Of a stretch of DNA of 64,000 nt, positions 60,486 to 64,000 are shown piece by piece. The stretch is taken from positions 389,235-453,234 of the forward strand of contig WYBP01000008.1 in NCBI GenBank assembly GCA_011525845.1. The letters run 5' to 3'. Origin of the DNA: Gemmatimonadaceae bacterium. GTDB lineage: Bacteria; Gemmatimonadota; Gemmatimonadetes; Gemmatimonadales; Gemmatimonadaceae. A program made the position numbers and the translations under genes. How positions within the stretch are numbered: the first letter of the stretch is position 1; each line of letters begins with the position of its first letter. The notes under the pieces were generated by a model. The model worked only from the letters and a program-made list of their open reading frames with translations. It ran no database searches and was not told where the DNA came from.

Positions 60486-61022
60486 CTAGGGCTCGAGCTC
60501 GACGCCGAGCCCGTCGGCGATCCGGTTCACGAACGCGAAGTAGGCGACGATCGCGCACGCATCGTGGATGCCCCGGTCGTCGAGCCCGGCTGCGCGGAGT
60601 GCGTCGATCCCTTCGCGCGTGACGCTCCGCGGTGCCAGGGTCAGGCGATCCGCGTAGGCCACCAGCGCCCGTTCGCGCGCGGTGAGCGGCGCCTCCGCCG
60701 GGAGGTCACGCGCGAGGAGTCCCGCGACGAGGGCCGACTGCTCCGCCTCGGGGAGGTGTGCCGCGGCCAGGATCCGACGGAGACCCGCTCCGTGATGGTG
60801 GATTCAGTACGGGCAGTCGTTCAGCCCGGAGACGCGCACGCCGAGCACCTCGCGCTCGCGGCGACTGAGGGGGCCGGGGCCGTACATCAGCGCGCGATAG
60901 AGCTCGTAGTGCCGCCGCATGACCGCGGGGTTCACCGCATGCACCTGGATGATGTGGTCCGGATCGGGGACGCGCTCGTCGGGGGCGAGGTCGTCGGCGG
61001 GGACGTACGCGATGAAGGCCAT
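60486..61022 (-). CDS. AhpD-family peroxidase-like selenoprotein (in-frame TGA as selenocysteine)
   Basis: The frame from ATG 61022 (MAFIAYVPADDL...) is open for 72 codons to a TGA at 60804-60806, and then continues in the same frame for 105 codons to TAG at 60486-60488. Read through, the protein has 178 residues. The TGA falls at position 73 in NDCPY-U-IHHHGAG, exactly where AhpD-type peroxidases have the second Cys of CxxC. The proton-relay spacing is also right: Glu58, Cys70, U73 and His77 match the family pattern E-x11-C-x2-C-x3-H. The downstream part is homologous (YADRLTLAPRSVTREGIDAL; ACAIVAYFAFVNRIADGLGV), which a pseudogene would not need. With selB at 23574 and a SECIS-like hairpin after the TGA, selenocysteine is the best reading. 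Likely role: peroxide or organic hydroperoxide reduction. Confidence 0.88.
60772..60803 (-). promoter_or_regulatory. SECIS-like hairpin 3' of the selenocysteine TGA
   Basis: On the minus strand, just after TGA, ATCC pairs with GGAT (outer stem) and ACGGAG with CTCCGT (6 bp, upper stem) around a CGGGT loop. The loop lies 17-21 bases past the TGA and contains GGT, as in bacterial SECIS hairpins. The sequence is also coding, as is usual for bacterial SECIS. Confidence 0.6.
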
Positions 61023-61030
61023 CGGGGACC

Positions 61031-61408
61031 CTAGGAGCGGGTGACGGCGAGCCGGTACCCCAGCAGGACCGCCGGGATGAGTGCACCGAGGAAGGCGAGG
61101 TGGTACCAGAGCGGCATCGCGTCCCACGACTGCCGCTGCACGACGATCCCGACCGCCAGGAGGAGCACGCCGAGGATCAGGCTGCTGCCGAGCGCGCGGA
61201 CGCGGTCCACCTTGAAGGTGACCCACCCCGCGACGACCGAGAAGGCGATGCTGAGGGCCAGCACGAGCCCGAGCAGGCCCGGGCCGGGCGCCGCCGCGCC
61301 GGTGCCCGCGCCGTCCGGGCCGAGGCGCTCGACGAGCGTGGTGGTGGCGAGGAAGAGGGAGCTCCAGGTGAGGAACCCCGCGGTGATCGAGGCGATGGAA
61401 CGCAGCAT
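61031..61408 (-). CDS. Small membrane protein, unknown function
   Basis: 125 residues with four hydrophobic segments: ASITAGFLTWSSLFLATTTL, LLGLVLALSIAFSVVAGWVT, SSLILGVLLLAVGIVV and MPLWYHLAFLGALIPAVLLG. I do not recognise a family. It sits eight bases before the selenoprotein start and seven after the amidohydrolase stop, so it is probably in the same transcript. Confidence 0.75.
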   Translation of the reverse strand: MLRSIASITAGFLTWSSLFLATTTLVERLGPDGAGTGAAAPGPGLLGLVLALSIAFSVVAGWVTFKVDRVRALGSSLILGVLLLAVGIVVQRQSWDAMPLWYHLAFLGALIPAVLLGYRLAVTRS

Positions 61409-61415
61409 GCGCCGG

Positions 61416-62270
61416 TCACTTCCCCGGCTTCGGCGTCGCCCCGTTCCCCTTCGGGGCGGGGATGTCCGGCAGGTGGTCCAGCTTGAAGAGCCGCCGGGCG
61501 TTCGCGTACATGATCTTGTGCCGGTCCTCGTCCGAGAGCTTGAGCTGCCGCACGAAGTCCAGGTAGGACTTCATCGAGCAGATCGGCCAGTCCGTCCCGT
61601 AGAGCAGGAAGTTCGGCTCGCCCGCGTACAGCAGCACCTCGGCGATCTGCTCCTCCATGTAGTCCTCGAACGCCTCCGTGAAGTCACCCAGCACGAGCCC
61701 GGAGAAGTCGGCGTAGACGTTCGGGTTCTTGTAGACGACCTCCATGCAGTCCACGAGCCAGGGATTGCCGAGGTGGCAGATCACGAAGTTCACGTTCCGG
61801 TGGTCCACGGCGACCTCGTCCACCTGCAGCGGGTGCGAGTACTTGACCTTGCCCCCCGGGCTGAAGGTGTCGCCGGAGTGGATCATCACCGGCACCTGGA
61901 ACTCCTCGGCCAGGTCGTAGACCAGGCGGAGCCGCGGGTCGTGCGGGTAGAAGGGCTCGTATCCCGGGTAGAGCTTGAGCCCCTTCACCAGCCCGTCCTC
62001 GAGGAAGTCGGCGAGCTCGCGGAGGTCGCGCTGCTTGTACTTGGAGTAGCTGATCCCCGCGACGACACCGAGTGCCGGGATCTTCTCGATCGCGCGGACG
62101 ACCTGCGCGGTGCTCGGCCGGTGCTCGTTCACGAGGTAGCTCGTGAGGACCAGCGAGTAGTCGACCTTGTTCTCGGCCATCGCGGCCTGGAGCTTGTCGA
62201 GGCTCTCGTCGAGCGAGACGGCGATCTGCTCGTGGTAGTTGTTCAGGTGGACGTGGCAGTCGATGATCAT
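61416..62270 (-). CDS. Amidohydrolase-family (TIM-barrel) protein
   Basis: 284 residues of the amidohydrolase-2 type. MIIDCHVHLNNYHEQI has the HxH metal motif; later HSGDTFSPG, CHLGNPWLVDCMEV and LLYGTDWPICSM give the other His and Asp ligands. The family includes decarboxylases (ACMSD) and hydrolases; substrate cannot be told. The tail (ANARRLFKLDHLP) is standard; the last 20 residues are a Pro/Gly/Lys extension. Confidence 0.85.
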   Translation of the reverse strand: MIIDCHVHLNNYHEQIAVSLDESLDKLQAAMAENKVDYSLVLTSYLVNEHRPSTAQVVRAIEKIPALGVVAGISYSKYKQRDLRELADFLEDGLVKGLKLYPGYEPFYPHDPRLRLVYDLAEEFQVPVMIHSGDTFSPGGKVKYSHPLQVDEVAVDHRNVNFVICHLGNPWLVDCMEVVYKNPNVYADFSGLVLGDFTEAFEDYMEEQIAEVLLYAGEPNFLLYGTDWPICSMKSYLDFVRQLKLSDEDRHKIMYANARRLFKLDHLPDIPAPKGNGATPKPGK

Positions 62271-62280
62271 CGGGTCCCGT

Positions 62281-62991
62281 TCAGTTGGAAGTCCGGCGAC
62301 GACCGATCGTGCGCCGGTTCTCGAGGGCGCGGAGCATCGCGCGGAAGGCCCGGCGGTCCACCGGACGGCTCACGCGATAGATCCGTCGCCAGATCGTGTA
62401 CAGGATCCGCCGCAGTTCCTTCACGGGGATCCGGTCCCGCACGCGCGTCAGGCACTCGTAGTAGAGGACGAACGGCGAGGGCTCGTCGTCGTCGTACAGT
62501 CGCGGTTGATAATACTGGAAGTCGAGCACCAGCACCTCCGGGCGCCGGGCGAGGGCCCGCAGCCAGGGGTTGTCGGCACTCACCTCGCCGATGATGCCCT
62601 CCAGCGCGCCCCCGGTGATCCGCTTGGCGTCGCGCGCGAAGCGGCGCCGGAGGTGGCCGCGGAGGCGCGTGCCCACGCCCCGGGAGCGCGTGGTCCGGTC
62701 CGCCGCGAGGTAGCCGATGACGCCGAGGTTGACGTTGCCGAGGTAGGTCCCCGACGCCAGGCCGACCACGCGACCCCCCTCCTCGGCCACGAGCAGGTGC
62801 CAGACGACGTCGGTGAGCACGCCGAGCGACTTCTCGCTGAGGCTGTCGATCCAGTCGCGGAGCGCCACCCGCTCACCGCGGTGGAAGGTGCGCGCGAGGA
62901 GCGCGTAGGCGTCCTTGAGCGCCGGGTCGCCCGGGTCCACGATCTCGCGAACGGTGGTGCGCGCGGCGGAACGGGTGGACTTGGCAGGCAT
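62281..62991 (-). CDS. GNAT-family acetyltransferase
   Basis: 236 residues. The acetyl-CoA motif A is VIGYLAADRTTRSRGVGTRL, preceded by LLVAEEGGRVVGLASGTYL, and the C-terminal part extends beyond usual GNAT length (about 90 residues, basic). Substrate is unknown. First gene of the minus-strand operon ending with the selenoprotein. TAGATT at 63032-63037 (minus) lies 41 bases upstream of ATG 62991 and resembles other -10 elements here. Confidence 0.8.
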   Translation of the reverse strand: MPAKSTRSAARTTVREIVDPGDPALKDAYALLARTFHRGERVALRDWIDSLSEKSLGVLTDVVWHLLVAEEGGRVVGLASGTYLGNVNLGVIGYLAADRTTRSRGVGTRLRGHLRRRFARDAKRITGGALEGIIGEVSADNPWLRALARRPEVLVLDFQYYQPRLYDDDEPSPFVLYYECLTRVRDRIPVKELRRILYTIWRRIYRVSRPVDRRAFRAMLRALENRRTIGRRRTSN

Positions 62992-63090
62992 CAGTGAGCG
63001 GTGTGGGTCGAGGGGCGGGACATCCCGGGGAAATCTAGTCGGCGGCGCCGCCGCCCGTGCCGCGGTCGGGGCGCGCGCACGTGGCAAGTG

Positions 63091-63118
63091 TTGACAAAAC
63101 GTACAGAACGTATATATT
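63091..63118 (+). promoter_or_regulatory. AT-rich promoter with ACGTA repeats (TTGACA-16-TATATT)
   Basis: TTGACA at 63091-63096 and TATATT at 63113-63118, with a 16-base spacer. The spacer holds two ACGTA copies (63099-63103 and 63108-63112), which suggests an operator bound by the downstream antitoxin. It is the closest match to the standard consensus in the window. Confidence 0.75.
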
Positions 63119-63229
63119 TAAGGGAAGCAGGACACCCCGACCGAATCTCCCGACGCGCGGCCGCACCCCCACCCGGCCGTGGCGCACATCCGCGAGGCAC
63201 TGGCGAATGACCCTGCACGTGAACGCGTC

Positions 63230-63451
63230 ATGAGTGCCCGCCGACTGGTCCGCATCACCACGACCGATGCGCGCGAGGAGATGGCGGAGCTGGTGAACGG
63301 CGTCGCCTACGGCGGCGCACGCATCGTGCTCCAGCGGCACGGCCGGAACGTGGCGGCCCTCGTCTCGATCGACGACCTCAAGAAGCTCGGGGTCCGGATC
63401 GGACGCGAGATCCCGCCCTGGACACGCAACGACGACGACAGGGACGCCTGA
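63230..63451 (+). CDS. Phd/YefM-family antitoxin, apparently without toxin
   Basis: 73 residues from ATG 63230, or 90 from GTG 63179. ITTTDAREEMAELVNGVAYG and IVLQRHGRNVAALVSIDDLKKL are the Phd/YefM DNA-binding and dimer segment; the C-terminal toxin-binding tail is short and acidic (PPWTRNDDDRDA). No RelE/ParE/Doc toxin gene follows; the next gene is YegP-like. It may therefore regulate its own promoter or another locus. Lower GC in the promoter than around it suggests regulation rather than recent transfer, because codons look ordinary. Confidence 0.8.
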   Translation: MSARRLVRITTTDAREEMAELVNGVAYGGARIVLQRHGRNVAALVSIDDLKKLGVRIGREIPPWTRNDDDRDA

Positions 63452-63494
63452 GCAGACGGCGCGCCCGGAACCCTACGACCCAGGAGAACCAGAC

Positions 63495-63821
63495 ATGGCC
63501 AAGTTCAACGTGAAGACCGACGCGAAGGGCGAGCTCCGCTTCAACCTCGTGGCCGACAACGGACAGGCGGTGCTGAGCAGCGAGGGCTACAAGGCGAAGG
63601 CGAGCCTGCTCAACGGCATCGAGAGCGTCCGCAAGCACGCGGTCGACGAGAAGTACTTCGAGGTGAAGGAGGCCGCGAACGGCAAGCACCACTTCAACCT
63701 CAAGGCGTCGAATGGCCAGGTGATCGGCACGAGCCAGATGTACGCCGACAAGTCGGGGCTCGAGAACGGCATCAAGTCCGTGATGAAGAACGCGCCCGAC
63801 GCGGAGCTGGTCGAGGTCTGA
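63495..63821 (+). CDS. YegP-like protein with two DUF1508 repeats
   Basis: 108 residues made of two related halves: KFNVKTDAKGELRFNLVADN with GQAVLSSEGYKAKASLLNGI, and YFEVKEAANGKHHFNLKASN with GQVIGTSQMYADKSGLENGI. DUF1508 proteins are small, often abundant and of unknown function. AGGAG at 63481-63485 supports ATG 63495. The gene is 43 bases after the antitoxin gene. Confidence 0.92.
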   Translation: MAKFNVKTDAKGELRFNLVADNGQAVLSSEGYKAKASLLNGIESVRKHAVDEKYFEVKEAANGKHHFNLKASNGQVIGTSQMYADKSGLENGIKSVMKNAPDAELVEV

Positions 63822-64000
63822 CCGCCGCCGGCGGCAACGGAACACGAAGCGCCCCGGACGGCCGACCGGGCGGGTCCGGCAACCCGGCGGGGGGCTCCCG
63901 GGCGCCGGGGTGGGCCCCCCCCCCCCCCAGACCCCCCGCAGCAGCCCCCCGGGCACCCCCCCCCACCCGCCGGACCCCCGCGCCCCGGCCCCCCCAAGAC
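63822..64000. other. C/G-rich, low-complexity contig end
   Basis: No gene is visible. From about 63912 the sequence consists mainly of C homopolymers (a run of about 15 at 63915-63929) interrupted by short GC words. It resembles low-quality or collapsed sequence at an assembly end rather than real chromosome, and stops in this area should not be trusted. Confidence 0.7.

Noticed and set aside
60804..61226. A 140-residue minus-strand gene ending at the TGA at 60804, or a pseudogene
   Set aside because: The first 68 residues are out-of-frame shadow of the membrane protein; the true start is 61022, and homology continues past TGA in the same frame with the catalytic spacing kept, which fits selenocysteine better than truncation.
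63001..63340. A minus-strand gene opposite the antitoxin promoter
   Set aside because: Its translation is without recognisable domain and it would run through the strongest promoter in the window; the plus-strand antitoxin has clear family motifs.

Overview
The window is a very GC-rich (about 70% by eye), gene-dense bacterial chromosome segment with no insertion sequence, prophage or CRISPR array. Start codons are often GTG or TTG, neighbouring genes commonly overlap by 1-4 bases, and outer-membrane proteins, a TonB-dependent receptor, a mannose-family PTS with HPr kinase, bacillithiol synthesis, SelB and a CarF/PEDS1-type desaturase occur together. This mix suggests a diderm bacterium of the Gemmatimonadota or a relative; that placement is inference from gene content. 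The last ~90 bases are nearly pure C/G and look like a poor-quality contig end.

Layout. 1-9.5 kb: argS (5' cut by the window), a PfkB kinase, purM, an outer-membrane-like protein, the riboflavin operon ribD-ribE-ribBA-ribH with nusB, a GT4 glycosyltransferase and hpf. 9.5-14.9 kb: hprK followed by a compact mannose-type PTS (EIIA, EIIB, EIIC, EIID, HPr, enzyme I) with no catabolic genes. 14.9-17.9 kb: metK, a DUF151 nuclease and a secreted membrane protein. 17.8-22.8 kb: a promoter, a cobalamin riboswitch and btuFCD-btuB. 22.8-29.3 kb: recO, selB, clpB, tadA and two tRNA-Ser genes. 29.4-33.4 kb: pyrR-pyrB-pyrC and a zinc-ribbon coiled-coil protein. 33.5-36.7 kb: rpsT (minus) diverging from an M50 peptidase, scpA, scpB and rluB. 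36.7-44.2 kb: a Bat/MoxR operon with two fused genes (BatB-BatC and BatD-BatE). 44.2-50.5 kb: mutL, miaA, bshA, uppP, birA, coaX. 50.4-57.8 kb: an ankyrin protein (minus) diverging from a four-gene ether-lipid/plasmalogen cluster. 57.7-63 kb: a Ser/Thr kinase (minus), an MscS channel, and a minus-strand operon GNAT - amidohydrolase - membrane protein - selenoprotein. 63-64 kb: a solitary Phd/YefM antitoxin and a YegP-like protein.

Two systems deserve attention. (1) 51934-57787 encodes a predicted aerobic plasmalogen pathway: a TMEM189/CarF-type plasmanyl desaturase, an alkylglycerone-phosphate synthase, a single protein fusing a fatty acyl-CoA reductase to a GNPAT-like acyltransferase, and an extended SDR that could supply the missing reductase. 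(2) At 60486-61022 (minus) an AhpD-family peroxidase-like gene is interrupted by one in-frame TGA exactly where the second cysteine of the CxxC centre belongs. A hairpin resembling a bacterial SECIS follows the TGA, homologous coding continues for 105 codons, and selB lies in the same window. I read it as a selenoprotein, not a pseudogene.

Regulatory signals that I can see: several promoters of the form TTGnnn-17-TAGnTT, divergent promoters at rpsT and at the ether-lipid cluster, the B12 riboswitch, three strong hairpin terminators, and C/T-rich leaders lacking a Shine-Dalgarno sequence upstream of the pfkB-family gene, btuB and clpB.
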